64,000 nt of DNA from Dermatemys mawii (taxonomy: Eukaryota > Chordata > Testudines > Dermatemydidae), in the NCBI GenBank assembly GCA_007922305.1, contig ML677385.1, positions 3,757,996 through 3,821,995 of the forward strand. The letters are read 5' to 3'. The position numbers and the translations under genes are program-made. Positions within the stretch are counted from its first letter, which is position 1. Every line of letters begins with the position of its first letter. Shown here piece by piece: positions 23,540-34,121 of this stretch. The notes under the pieces are model-generated. The model ran no database searches and was not told the origin of the DNA. It worked only from the letters and a program-made list of their open reading frames with translations.

Positions 23540-23770
23540 CATGCAGCTTTTTGCCGCACCCAACCAATGGCGCAAAATAGTCCGACTTGGAATGAGCTGT
23601 CAGATTGATTAAATACACAAAGTAATTAGCTCTTTGTTCCCTGTGTTCTCATTATTTAAATGACAAACATCAAGTGAAAGGGATATTTTTAATAAAAAGC
23701 TACCGTATTCAACGTGTGAAAAATGCTCAGTCATTGTGATTATAGACGACCATCTATGTGATCTTAAGAT
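23540..23770. promoter_or_regulatory. Candidate conserved non-coding/enhancer-like stretch
   Basis: Within a repeat-free block the sequence is dense in homeodomain- and TALE-like motifs: TGTCAGATTGATTAAAT (23598-23614) combines a Meis-type TGTCA with a Pbx/Hox-type TGATTAAAT, followed by AGTAATTAGC (23621-23630), CATTATTTAAATGAC, TTTTTAATAAAAAGC and GTCATTGTGATTATAGA. An ACCAATGG box lies near 23,561. This is inference from motif content only; conservation cannot be assessed here. Confidence 0.2.
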
Positions 23771-25102
23771 GATCAATACGCAACTTCATCTTCAAAAAAC
23801 CAAAACAAGAACAACCAAATGTTTGCATTTTATAGCATGCTTTTTGCTACAAAAACATGGTTTTATTTATTTATTTACATAACGAGCACTCATAGCCTCC
23901 TATGACTAAAGGAGCTGTCCTCCAGTGTAATTTAAACTTCCTTGCTCATTCATAACCACAACCACAAGGTTAAACTGACCCTCTCTGTTCTTCTGAGCTT
24001 CATCCCTAAAAAATGCACTGAAAACTGCCAAAATTAGGGATGTTTCCTCCCCATCAATTTTCAGTCAAATGCAAAACTCCAACCTAGATATATGACTAAG
24101 TCTTTAGTCACATAAACAAAATGCCTCATCTTAAATAAATTAGTAATTGTCCTTCCTTCTCTCAACTTTGTATTGCTTTCTCTTGAAAAACAACATCCTA
24201 GATGCACAATAATTGACATATAAACCTGGATCCTTTTAGAGGACATTGCAAACACTCAAGCCCAAAGAATGGTAAACCCCGATGCAAACATTATGTTCTC
24301 AAACCATAACAATATAAATATAAAACAGTCCATTAGATGACAGAGCAAAGCTCTCGAGTAGAGCAGAGGGCTCCCTAAAAGCAAGATCTGTCCTGTTTGC
24401 TCCTCAGGAGGGTTCCAGGCACTTTTCTTGTGTTGCTCTTTGTAATGTTGGAACACCAGATTCAAAAGCATCTTTTCCAGCTCAGAATTTGTACAAAGCT
24501 CTGATACACTGCAAGGAAGGGATTTAGAGAAGCTCTGAACGGAAGACTCCGAAGCAGACATTTAGGAATTACTGACTGCTTCCATGATTTATTACTCCTG
24601 ATACACCCCTCCATGGGACTGCTCTAAGATAGTCACTAATAAATTAGTCTGCTGGCATGCCGCTGGTTTGCTGCCCTGTCAGCTGGTAGGCCCCCAAATA
24701 ATATGATCAAATTGCAAGTGTAAGCTATGTGCTGATGGAGAGTAAACCTGTAAGGCAAGTTATAAATATACTGAGCAGAGAAGGTATGATACCTGCTGCA
24801 CTTGTACGTGCCCCTGCTCAGCGACTCGGGTGTCGAAGGAGGATAAATACCGATGACAAAAATGGTATATTAAAATGAAACAACTTCCCCTCCCCCCATG
24901 ACATGACAATTATTTTCAGGCCGCAGCAACAGTAAGTTTCTGTTTCTCGATGCTAGTTTTTATTTTAGAAGAAAGAGAAACTTAGCAAACAGTGCCACTG
25001 CGTTTATGATGAGTGCACAGATTCTGAAAATTCCATGGTTTGCATTCCAGCTGAGTTGAACTTAACTGTGTGTGTAGATATTGGGTGGGGGGCGCTAAAT
25101 GT

Positions 25103-25121
25103 TATAATGTTTAACATTATA
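25103..25121. repeat. Short perfect palindrome
   Basis: Nine-base arms TATAATGTT and AACATTATA are separated by a single T. It is AT-rich and could be chance. There is no surrounding gene to regulate. Confidence 0.4.
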
Positions 25122-26159
25122 GAGAATAAAATAAAGGCTTCTTTGCGCCTCATTCTCATTTATCCCCTTCATCGCACTCTGGCAGTATAAACAGACCTTA
25201 AAGTGTGTATAAAATACAATTATGGTCTCTTTACACTGCCACATAGGTGAAAAGGGCCTAGTTTAAATCGGAAACAGACATTTTATGTTTAAAAGTATTT
25301 GTAACAATTGAGGCATCCCTCCTCCACAAAAAGGAAGAAAAAAGAGAGAAAGGGAAAGCTAAGATACCAAAGTACCTACGTTAGCCAGCTATGGTTTATG
25401 ATCACAGTGAAATACACAAGTTGCCTGGGTTTTATTTTTCCCTAACTGGCCTTCACATAAATTGTCCCCAAATGGTCCTTTAATATCCTAAAGCTCCTCT
25501 ATTGCCTTAGTAGATGCCAATTGTCAGTCTAATGAGAGGAGAAGGAATGGGGCTCACAGCAGTGAGTTGACCCGATGCTGTAAGACTTACCTTTTTACCA
25601 CAAATAAAAGAAACTTAAAAAAAATGATTTATGAAACAGAGCTAAAGAAATGGGCAGGACAGAGGGAATCAGTCTAAAAATATAGCTTGTGTGATGCCGA
25701 GAACGATAACAATAGCTCCTCTTGCCGGGTCTAGCTACAGTTCTAAAGAGATGTGACTAAAACTCGCGGGGGCGGGGGGAGGCGGGGGGAACTGTCTTGA
25801 ACTTTTGCCTTGAACCCAAATTAGGTTTTTTCTGAATGGAGACTGTTCTAGAAAATCCACCTCCTCCTGCCACTCTCCAATTCCTGGCCTGTTCGTGTCT
25901 CCCTTCCCCCGACGGCTCTGGGTCTCCATCATCCTCTAGAGACTGTTTGGATCCCCACCCTCCATTTCTTCTTTTGAACTGCTGGTCTCCAGGGCCAGAG
26001 CTACTGGCAAACCCTTGCTACATCCAGCCACTGCCAGGGTGCAGGATATTATTGTTTTGCATTACTGTAATGTCTAGAAGCTCCAGTCATGGACCAGGGC
26101 CCCATTTTACTAGGTGCTGTACAAATCAGTTCAGCTCTTTCCACCTATTTCCCCTCCCA

Positions 26160-26295
26160 TCTTTTGTCTGTCTCATCTGTTTAGGCCATACATTTCTCAG
26201 GGCAGAGAGTATTTCTTACTACATGTGCATGTAATGCCTAGCACAACAGGGCCCTGCCCTTTGGCATTACTTTTATATAAATAAAGAAAGTTCTG
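26160..26295 (+). mobile_element. Ancient amniote SINE (CTAGCACAACAGGGCCCTG type)
   Basis: The text TCTGTTTAGGCCATACATTT, then CTCAGGGCAGAGAGTATTTC, AATGCCTAGCACAACAGGGC and the ending ATATAAATAAAG fits an old SINE 3' region common to reptiles and mammals. An opposing piece of the same type (AGCTCCAGTCATGGACCAGG) lies just upstream at 26075-26130. The copy is decayed. Confidence 0.55.
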
Positions 26296-26311
26296 CTTTT
26301 GAAAAATTAAG

Positions 26312-27150
26312 TAAAAGCTAAGAACATAAGAATGGCCGTACGGGGTCAGACCAAAGGTCCATCTAGCCCAGTATCCTGTCTACCGACAGTGGCCAATGCC
26401 AGGTGCTCCGGAGTGAGTGAACCTAACAGGTAAAGATCAAGTGATTTCTCTCCTGCCATCTATCACCCCCCTCTGACAAACAGAGGCTAGGGACACCATT
26501 CCTTACCCAGCCTGGCTAATAGCCATTAATGGACATAGCCTCCATTGATTATCCAGTTCTCTTTTAAACCCTGTTATAGTCCTAGCCTTCACAGCCTCCT
26601 CAGGCAAGGAGTTCCACAGGTTGACTGTGCGCTGTGTGAAGAAGAACTTCCTTTTATTTGTTTTAAACCTGCTGCCCACTAATTTCATTGGGTGGCCCCT
26701 AGTTCTTCTATTATGGGAACAAGTAAACAACTTTTCCTTATTCACTTTCTCCACACCACTCATAATTTTATACCTCTATCATATCCCCCCTTAGTCTCCT
26801 CTTTTCCAAGCTAAAAAGTCCTAGCCTCTTTAATCTCTCCTCATATTGGATCCGTTCCAAACCCCTAATCACTTTAGTTGCCCTCTGAACCTTTTCTAAT
26901 GCCAGTACATCCTTTCTGAGATGAGGAGACCACATTTGTACACAGTATTCAAGATGTGGGCGCACCATGGATTTGTATAAGGGCAATAAGATATTCTCCG
27001 TCTTATTCTATATCCCTTTTTTAATGATTCCTAACATCCTGTTTGCTTTTTTGACTGCCGCTGCACACTGCATGGACGTCTTCAGAGAACTATCCACGAT
27101 GACTCCAAGATCTCTTTCCTGATTAGTTGTAGCTAAATTAGCCCCCATCA
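26312..27150 (-). mobile_element. CR1 LINE 3' end with ORF2 C-terminus
   Basis: On the minus strand the decayed end of CR1 ORF2 is read: a frame ending near 26,768 has [20 protein letters not shown] and [14 protein letters not shown], and the next frame (26503-26763) has [20 protein letters not shown]. Both are typical of the region after the reverse transcriptase. The 3' UTR follows to 26312, seen on the plus strand as CATAAGAATGGCCGTACGGG and GTCAGACCAAAGGTCC. The element is 5'-truncated at about 27,150, where an odd foldback lies. A frameshift separates the two reading parts. Confidence 0.9.
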
Positions 27151-27191
27151 TATTGCGGGCTAATTTAGCTACAGCTAACTAAATTAGCCCC
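27128..27191. repeat. Foldback at the CR1 5' junction
   Basis: Perfect 17-bp inverted arms (27128-27144 and 27157-27173) enclose a 12-base loop. A third copy of the motif (CTAAATTAGCCCC) follows in direct orientation up to 27191. The first arm belongs to the CR1; the rest seems to be copied from it. This looks like template switching or snap-back synthesis at the 5' end of the retroposed copy. Confidence 0.7.
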
Positions 27192-28750
27192 TCATTCATG
27201 TATGGTATATATTTTACATGCACACACACTCCACATTGTGTAAAAGTTAAATTTATTCCACACATATCATACTTGGCACCCAATTACAAAAACAAGGAAA
27301 TGAAAAGTTGAGGCATCTAACAGTACATATGTACAGTTTCTGCACCCAGACACACACCTCACCACTAGGACATCCACCATAATACACTATAACCTTAACT
27401 CTAGTCAGAATGCCAGCTTTCTGGCACCTTGTTTCCCAAACTCCCTACTACCATAAACATCCCAGACATTGTCCTTTTCTTCCACCCCAATACTCTGCTA
27501 TTATCTGTTCTGGAAAAACTTTCTCATTCATGTTTGAGGAAGACGGTGGCCCCTGACAGAATATAGTGCCACCATCTTTCCTGTGGGAAGAATGGCCTCA
27601 CTTCGATTAGGAATAGTGGGAAATGATAGCCATTTTGAATGGACATTTTTCTAATGGCAGCTCTGTAGCCTTGCTCTCCTTGGTAACAATAAGAGTAGCA
27701 GGTATTTTGAAAGAGGAGTTTGTCATGGAATTCGCTCTAGTAGAATGTTACTCACCCAACAGAGAAACTTTCGGTTATGAAGAATGTTGGCCAAACAATG
27801 ACCACTAATTCTAAAAAGAAAAAAAAAATCTTAAATTAAGCCAATGTATGAGATTTCAGTGACTTGTAACTATGTGGGAAGCCTGAATAGTTTGCATTGT
27901 TCAGTTACTAAGGTCACACAGGATATTAAAGTGGTCTGACACAGGGTGCTAAATTTATTAAAGGACCCATTTATTAATAAATTTTAATTCAAACTAATTA
28001 CTGTATTTGCTGGAAAATATTCTGAAAATTCATTCTCTGCCCAAAGAGAATGTGCTGTAGTTTTTTGAGAGATCTTCCTTGGATCTAACAAAGTAATACC
28101 TGTTTTACGTACAAAATCTATCTCAGCCTGGGGAATCATGAGAAGGGCTGCCAGAATATATACATGCATACAAAGATATTCTTAGCAAGGATACATTTCA
28201 GGATGAGGTTTAATTTCAGGCTCGTGTTTTAGCACATATCAATTGGACATCAGTCGCCACAATTTCCTACTCTGAGAAGATAGATTTATCAACTTGCATT
28301 CTCATACTGATCAGTGAAACAACTGGAAAAAAATACAAGCTGAGTAATAACTAACAGTACATTGCATGGAAGTATATATCAAAGCAGTGATAATCCCCAG
28401 ACGCTCATTAGTAACCTCATTAAATAACTAATGTTCAACTCAACTTGAAGCTTTCTGTAAGAAAACTAGAAAGTTGTTGTTTTAATAGCAACTCCCTGTT
28501 TTCTTCCCCTTTGTAGCTAGAAAAACCCAAAGATATTGAGCAACATGTGTCAGACTGAAAATATAATATAGGTTGCACTATATTGGTGGATTTGAAAATT
28601 GCACGGAAATTAATGTTCACAGATTTTTTATAGCATCAGGCAAGGGTTGTCTCTCCCCACCAGATGCTGGCCAGAAGCATGAAAATAATTTAATGGCAAT
28701 ATGTGGCCAGCCCCTGTTGCATTAAAATAAACATTTTACCATGCGCAGCA
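27192..28750. other. Unique AT-rich sequence without a gene
   Basis: No transposon boundary and no coding gene were seen. A short A-run lies near 27,820. Confidence 0.45.
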
Positions 28751-28756
28751 CTATTT

Positions 28757-28945
28757 ATAGAATCCTGGACATGTAAGTGCCCTCAAGGGGTCATCTACTC
28801 CGTCCCCGCACAGAGACGGGACCAAGGAAATCTAGACCATTCCTGAGATGTGTTTGTCTAATCTGTTCTTAAAAGTCTCCATCTCCCTAGTAACCACAAC
28901 CTCCTTAGGTAACCTGTTCCAGTGCTTAACTAACATGCATACCAA
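28757..28945 (-). mobile_element. CR1-like LINE 3' end fragment
   Basis: The plus strand shows TAGAATCCTGGACATGTAAG, then CTCAAGGGGTCATCTACTCC, CTAATCTGTTCTTAAAAGTC, CTCCTTAGGTAACCTGTTCC and AGTGCTTAAC. This is the complement of a CR1 tail of an older type than the copies at 12.7 or 26.3 kb. It has no coding capacity. Confidence 0.75.
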
Positions 28946-29039
28946 TGCTCACATTGTTGCTCTAAAATATGTTTAGGTAAGAGACTCATAGAGAGCACTT
29001 GGTCTTCTTCCATTTATCCTTACAGCCAGGAGCATCAGA

Positions 29040-29330
29040 GGCTCCCTAAACGTGGAGGGGCCACTGGCACCCAACCCTGCCTCTGTGCTGCCCCTGTCCT
29101 GAGGCCCCCGCCTCATGCTGCACCTCACCCCGAGGCCCCACCCTCACGCTGCCTCTTCCCTCCAAGACCCCACCCCCGCTCACTCCTCTCCAACCCCTTC
29201 TTGCTGTCACTCGCCCTTACAGCTGGTAAAAAGGCTATGACCTGTGCCCTCCCACTTTTAAAAGCAATGGGGCCATGGCCTACCCCCTCTCATTCCAGCA
29301 CGCTGCTCTCAGCTTCCCACTAAGGTGGAG
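29040..29330. repeat. C-rich degenerate repeat block
   Basis: C-rich text with recurring GAGGCCCC/ACCCC pieces (CTGAGGCCCCCGCCTCATGC, then CCCGAGGCCCCACCCTCACG). It may be part of an unrecognised repeat. No TIR or TSD was found. Confidence 0.35.
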
Positions 29331-29401
29331 CTGACAAACTATAGCATCTCTTCAACCAGATAAATGAATTTAGCCTAGAAAGTAAAGTCTTGAGAACTAA
29401 A

Positions 29402-29496
29402 CCAGGGGCCAGCTCCTCAGCTGGTGTAAGCTGGCATAGCTTCAGACAAATCAATGCAGCAGCACCAATTTTCACCAGCTGAGGATCTGGTCTTTA
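29402..29496. repeat. Palindromic short repeat (CAGCTGGTGTAA type)
   Basis: The left GGGGCCAGCTCCTCAGCTGG and the complement of the right end (GACCAGATCCTCAGCTGGTG) form an imperfect inverted repeat about 95 bp across, with GTGTAAGCTGGCATAGC inside. The same type, better preserved, is at 35411-35496. It is probably a very short MITE. Confidence 0.55.
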
Positions 29497-31210
29497 GTAC
29501 CATTCTACCTTTAAACACTTAAAATTAATCCAGATAAACTCTCTTCACTGCTAAGCTATTAATGCAACTGAACAAACAGATAATTACCCAGAATGCCAAG
29601 CCTCAGACTCTCTTCCAGGACATGGCTGACCTGGAATGCAATTGTGTCTACACCAAACAATCACTAAACTGAACTCACAGATGTTCTTATGCTACAGAAA
29701 GCAGGGGACACACTGAATCAGATCTTTGGCCCCCCCTCTTCTGCCTGCTTTGCACTGTTTGGGGAATGGCCTAAAGGGGCAGCTGGGGATTTCCTGGATT
29801 TACAGGAAACTCTGGATGGTGTAAAGCTGCTGCAGCATGCCCTATGTCATCCACTTTCCTCCGAACCCTCTCCAAGCAGGGACATTATGACGTGGAACAG
29901 GCAGGAGAGGGCCAGATTGCAGCATGATCTGGCAATCCCTGAGCAGGCTCCTGCTGGCACAGTTTAGAGCATTACCTGGGCAGTTCTAAGCTGCCCTAAG
30001 GGGCCAGCTCAACCTTCAGTCACTCCCAGGTGACTTAAAGTAGTTTATCTTCCCCCAACCCCAAACCTACCCCTGATGGTCCACTTTGTAACAGGGAGGA
30101 CTTCCCATCTGCTGACTGCCAGGCCTGCCCTGGGATGCACAGAGACATGTATCCCGAAGGTGGACATTGGAGTCCTGGTGACTGCTGCAGTGGGAACAGA
30201 CTCCCAGGGACTCTGGAGCTGGAAGCAAGCCCAACCTGAGTGAAAGGGGGGGATTTTGCTGGCCAGTGAAGGGTCTGTCGTAGCTGGTAGCTGTGAGTGC
30301 CACAGCTGGATCAAGGTTTCCTTCCCTTTTGGGGGATACAGAAGGGCCTGCCTACCTTTTGTAGGAAAGCTTATCCTCAGGAGGAGGGTGAAGGATCTGC
30401 ATCTGAAATGCCAGACCCCTCACCTGTGGGGATCAGGTTTTAAGGGAAGACTGGGGGTCAGATCTCCTGGGGGGGGGTAGCATCCAACCAGCTGACATCA
30501 CTGGGGGTCAGAAGTTCACCTCTCATACATCCACACATTCCTTGGTTTTAGCTACAGTAAAAATCCTGGTCCATGCACATAGAATCTCGTACCTAGGTTT
30601 CTGCAATGCTGTTGACACATGTCTGCCAAGATCCTATCTCCAGCTGCTTTAGCCATTCCAAAAGCAACTATCATTTTTACTTTGCTTCCCTATTCACCTT
30701 TCCCTTCTCTTTCTTCACCTCACTGGTTCCTAACCCTCTGTGCTATTGCTTTAAAATTCTTGCTTCTGACATTTCATACTATCACACCGCCCCCCCTAAG
30801 TCCTTCCTATCTTTCTTCTATCACTTCTACCTTCTTGTTCACTCCCTGATCTTCTCACAATCTTCTCCCCACAGTTTTCCCTTTTCAGTATCACGCTTTG
30901 TCCCTGCTAGCTCCAGCTCCTGGACTTGCTTCATCATTTTAAACCCCATCTCTAAAACCCGTTACCTTTAATGATCATAGCTCTCTTCTCTTCCTCTCCT
31001 TGGAAGCCCAATAGTTTGCTTTCACTCCAGACTACCAGTTGTCAATATATTTTCTTTTATTATTGTCTTATGTTTATGTGCTGTGTCCTTTCATTTTCCT
31101 TCCCTAATGCTCTGTGAAATGTAATTATTGATACATTATACTGAGAAACTGGTTCAGTACTGACTAAGAAAAAGACCAACACTTAATATATATATGGAGA
31201 TATACCTATC
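29497..31210. other. Unique sequence without a certain gene
   Basis: No coding gene was identified. Frames of 92, 89 and 121 codons lack recognisable domains. The 121-codon plus frame (30606-30971) is rich in Ser, Phe and Pro, as expected from pyrimidine-rich DNA. Some of 29.6-30.5 kb may be an unrecognised repeat. Confidence 0.4.
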
Positions 31211-31390
31211 TCATAGAACTGGAAAGACTTTGACAGGTCATTGAGTCCAGTCCCCTGCCTACACTAGCAGGACCAAGTACTATCCCCTGACAGATTTTTT
31301 GCCCCAGAATCCTAAATGGCCTTCTTAAGGATTGAACTCACAACCCTGTGTTTAGCAGACCAAGGCTCAAACTACCAAGCTAGCCCTCCA
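31211..31390 (-). mobile_element. tRNA-derived SINE (tortoise Pol III SINE type)
   Basis: Read on the minus strand it begins GGAGGGCTAGCTTGGTAG, a decayed A box (family TAGCTCAGTGG), followed by a B box GTTCAATCC near 31,335. The body (CAGGGGACTGGACTCAATGA) and an end like the CR1 tail (CCAGTTCTATGA) follow. SINEs of this type in turtles borrow the CR1 3' end and are mobilised by CR1 reverse transcriptase. Several changes in the A box suggest it is silent. It should not be annotated as a tRNA gene. Confidence 0.85.
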
Positions 31391-33128
31391 CCCACAAGCA
31401 CTTTCTGCAGTTTCCAGAAGGCATCCTATCCATGTGTTGACCCAACCCATCCCTAGTTAGCTTGTGGGATCTCATGGGATCACAGCAAAAAAATTCCATG
31501 GCTGCACAATGGTAGCCAAGAGGAGCCTCAGCTCAGCAAGTCCTCTCAGTAAACAGAAATCCAGTGACAGCCAGTAGAGCCCTCTAAGTAGCAGCTGCCC
31601 TGCTCAACTGCCCCTTCGGAAGCAGCAGCTAGCAAGACACTTGCTAGAGTGGTTGGCATTCTCTGAAAAGTTAAAAACTTTTCTGAGAGTTTTCTGTCTT
31701 TTTGACTAGCTGTGGGGTTCACAGAGAGGAGGGGGAGTGGGAGAGAATGGATATGCTAAATCCAATCATTGCATGTGACTACATTAACGTGTCCTGTTTC
31801 ATAAGTACAATATGGACAACGCACTGCCTCTTGGGTTCCATAAGACACAAAGGACATTTCTGATATGGCCCACACATGCATCCTGGGGACCAATTCTCCT
31901 ACCTGCAGAATAGAAGCCATGGGCCTGGGACCCAGCCAGGCGCTATCTTATATACACACGTTTTGAGTGTTTACCAAAAATAAACCAAACTTATAAATGG
32001 ACTAGCTGCCATAGTCTCATCCCAACGGCGTCAATGAGTGCTTTGCCACTAACATCTGAAGAGTTGGGATTTGGCCCTAAATGAAGATCAGCTGTTTATA
32101 CGAGATACATGAATCAAATAGGACAGTCATGGATGTTCAAAAGTAAATCACTTTCAACTGGCACAGATATCAATTTGTGATTTTAAATGGTCACTTGAGC
32201 ATTGGGCTGATATATTTCAGAACAACTGCAACTGCGTGTTTCCATGTGTAAATGGTTTTGGTCACATTTTCATTTGTGCACATGCTTTTAATGTGTGGGT
32301 TTTCCAACGAGATTCCAGTTACTGTGTGACTAGGTTTTTACCTGCGCTGAAGCTGGACATGTGTAACAAATGTTCTTAATGGAGGGAATTAGCCTTCAAA
32401 CGTTTATATAGGATTCCTTGAGCCACTAGAGAACAATGGGAATAAGTCAGCAATTTGGCAAGATCCTTTCCTACTGTAATTGCTAAGCATTATCAGTCAT
32501 TAGGAATCAATCCCTGCCTTGCCACTCCAGATCAGTTCTGCTGAACATCCAAGCAGAGTAATTGGCTTATTTCTGGTTCTTTGCTTAAAGTCAATGTATG
32601 GTGGAGTGGCACTTTTTCTTAGTATATTCTGATCTCTTCTGCTGAAGGTCACAACAGGCACTGGGGAAGGGCAAAGGTGGCTAGACACCTCCTTTGTGCT
32701 CTCACAACCCCTGCAGTTTCTGAGGCGAGGTTCAGGACTTCTTGAACTTGCCCCCATTTGTAATGACTTCCTAGGGGTAGCTATGGCAGCCGGGGACTTC
32801 TGGAGCACACTTCACTCTGACCATGCCTTCCTCCCCTTAAAAACCTACTGCAGTATGGTATGGAGCCAGCGATGCCAGTTCTACATCTCTTGGGAATTCT
32901 CCTACACCAAGGGGTCCCCAGCTGGCCACTTAGGTCAGCTTGTAGGCTCTTTTGTGCTGCTAACAAAACCTAAAGCAGCTTTATCAGGACTGAGCAGATG
33001 CCCCCTTGTCTTCATCCTCACCTGCAAAGTATCTAGCATGCTATGAACTCCAGCCTGTAAGGTGCTGAGCAAATGAAATCAATGTTAATATTATGGATAC
33101 ATGCATACACGTATATACACATACATAT
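31391..33128. other. Unique sequence without a gene
   Basis: No transposon boundary was recognised. Frames of 102 and 116 codons on opposite strands near 32.5-33.0 kb show no domain. A TACACGTATATACACATACAT stretch precedes the LTR. Confidence 0.45.
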
Positions 33129-33214
33129 TGTGGAAAAGCTCTGACCATGTCTCCTTTGGTCCCATGCTTCCAGGAGGTTTATGCTAGCCTCAGAGGCTCA
33201 CTGCAACCCTCCTT

Positions 33215-33462
33215 GACAGAACAAGGAGCAATGGTCTCAAGTTGCAGTGTGGGAGGTTGAGGTTGGATATTAGGAAAAACTTTTTCTCTAGGAGGGTGGT
33301 GAAGCACCGGAATGGGTTACCTAAGGAGGTGGTGGAATCTCCTTTCTTAGAGGTTTTTAAAGTCAGGCTTGACAAAGTCTTGGTTGGGATGATTTAGTAG
33401 GGGATTGGACTAGATGACCTCCTGAGGTCCCCTCCAACCCTCATATTCTCTGATTCCTCGTA
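33215..33462 (+). mobile_element. CR1 LINE 3' end inside an LTR
   Basis: The CR1 tail pattern is clear: GAGCAATGGTCTCAAGTTGC, GTTGGATATTAGGAAAAAC, GGAGGGTGGTGAAGCACCGG, TGGACTAGATGACCTCCTGA and the end CCTCATATTCTCTGATTCC. It is heavily 5'-truncated. It sits in the LTR in opposite orientation and so post-dates it. Confidence 0.9.
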
Positions 33463-33624
33463 GCTCTTTTCTCTCTAGGACCAGGGTTACGGTGTACCGA
33501 GCCCTTGTCATCATAAGCCAGCGAGGAGGTTGGTGAGAGAACTCCCATAGTCTCTGTTGTACCTACAGGAAACTTTTCCACAGCTCTCCCACTTCTCTCT
33601 CTTAATGCCTTCTTCACTCTTACC

Positions 33625-33754
33625 TAGGGTGACCAGACAGCAAGTGTGAAAATTCAGGATGCGGGGGACAGGGGGCGGGTAATAGGAGCCTATATAAGAA
33701 AAAGACCCAAAAATCAGGACTGTCCCTATAAAATTGGGACATCTGGTCACCCTA
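33625..33754 (+). mobile_element. Short hAT-type MITE (GGTGACCAGA family), copy 2, inside an LTR
   Basis: The ends TAGGGTGACCAGA and TCTGGTCACCCTA form a perfect 13-base TIR. The flanks CTCTTACC and CCCTTACT match at only 6 of 8, suggesting age or misplacement by a base. Inside, GGAGCCTATATAAG, AAGACCCAAAAATCAGGACTG and TATAAAATTGGGACATC match the copy at 6328-6449. It is non-coding. Confidence 0.85.
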
Positions 33755-33866
33755 CCCTTACTCCAGGACTCCCTTCCAGTAGCTTGAGAGTGTCTCCATT
33801 ACCCAGCCCTTCAGCCACACTTCCTCTTCTCTAGCTCCCTTTCCCTATCTCTGGCCTGACCGGAGT

Positions 33867-33876
33867 GAGCCCTTTT
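33867..33876 (-). promoter_or_regulatory. TATA box of the solo LTR
   Basis: CTTTTATAGC on the plus strand is GCTATAAAAG on the minus strand, inside GATGCTATAAAAGGGCTC. Its place within the LTR fits a retroelement U3 promoter. Whether it still drives transcription is unknown. Confidence 0.5.
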
Positions 33877-34099
33877 ATAGCATCAGATGGGCCTTAATTA
33901 GAGTCAGGTGTTTACATTATTTTAACAGCCTCACCTGACTCTTTGCAGGCTAATTGGAGTCATGTGTCCACCCTATCCTGGAGCAGCCCTTGCTCTGGTC
34001 AGGCAGGGAACAGAAACTGTTAATTCAGTGGCCAGTATATCTGCCTTCTATTACTCTGCTGTACCCAACTGGCCTGGGTCTGTCACAATATATACACAA

Positions 34100-34121
34100 T
34101 ACACACACAGAGAGAGAGAGG
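34100..34121 (+). repeat. CA/GA microsatellite
   Basis: A short run of ACACACAC followed by AGAGAGAGAG lies just outside the solo LTR. Confidence 0.8.

Larger units (their letters stand above)
22231..26159. other. Unique sequence, largest repeat-poor block
   Basis: Almost 4 kb with no recognisable transposon and no coding gene. It contains the candidate regulatory stretch at 23540-23770, a short repeat-like piece at 22903-22962 and a palindrome at 25103-25121. A GC-rich patch occurs near 25,765. Frames of 132 and 101 codons (25836-26234 plus, 24256-24561 minus) have no recognisable features. Confidence 0.45.
33129..34087 (-). mobile_element. Solo LTR, split by a CR1 tail and a hAT MITE
   Basis: On the minus strand the element starts TGTGACAGACCCAGGCC (from 34087) and ends in AGCTTTTCCACA (at 33129), the TG...CA of an LTR. 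The 4-base ATAT on both sides (33125-33128 and 34088-34091) is a possible TSD in an AT-rich setting. A TATA box (GCTATAAAAGGGC on the minus strand, near 33,870) marks the U3 promoter. Two insertions break it: a CR1 tail at 33215-33462 and a hAT MITE at 33625-33754. Without them the LTR is about 580 bp. No internal genes remain. The short TSD favours a gypsy or ERV-like element but does not settle the family. Confidence 0.75.

Noticed and set aside
30606..30971. 121-codon Ser/Phe/Pro-rich frame
   Set aside because: Composition follows a pyrimidine-rich tract; no homology pattern seen.
31325..31390. tRNA gene
   Set aside because: A- and B-box-like motifs are present, but the acceptor stem does not close and the sequence continues into a CR1-like tail, so it is a SINE.
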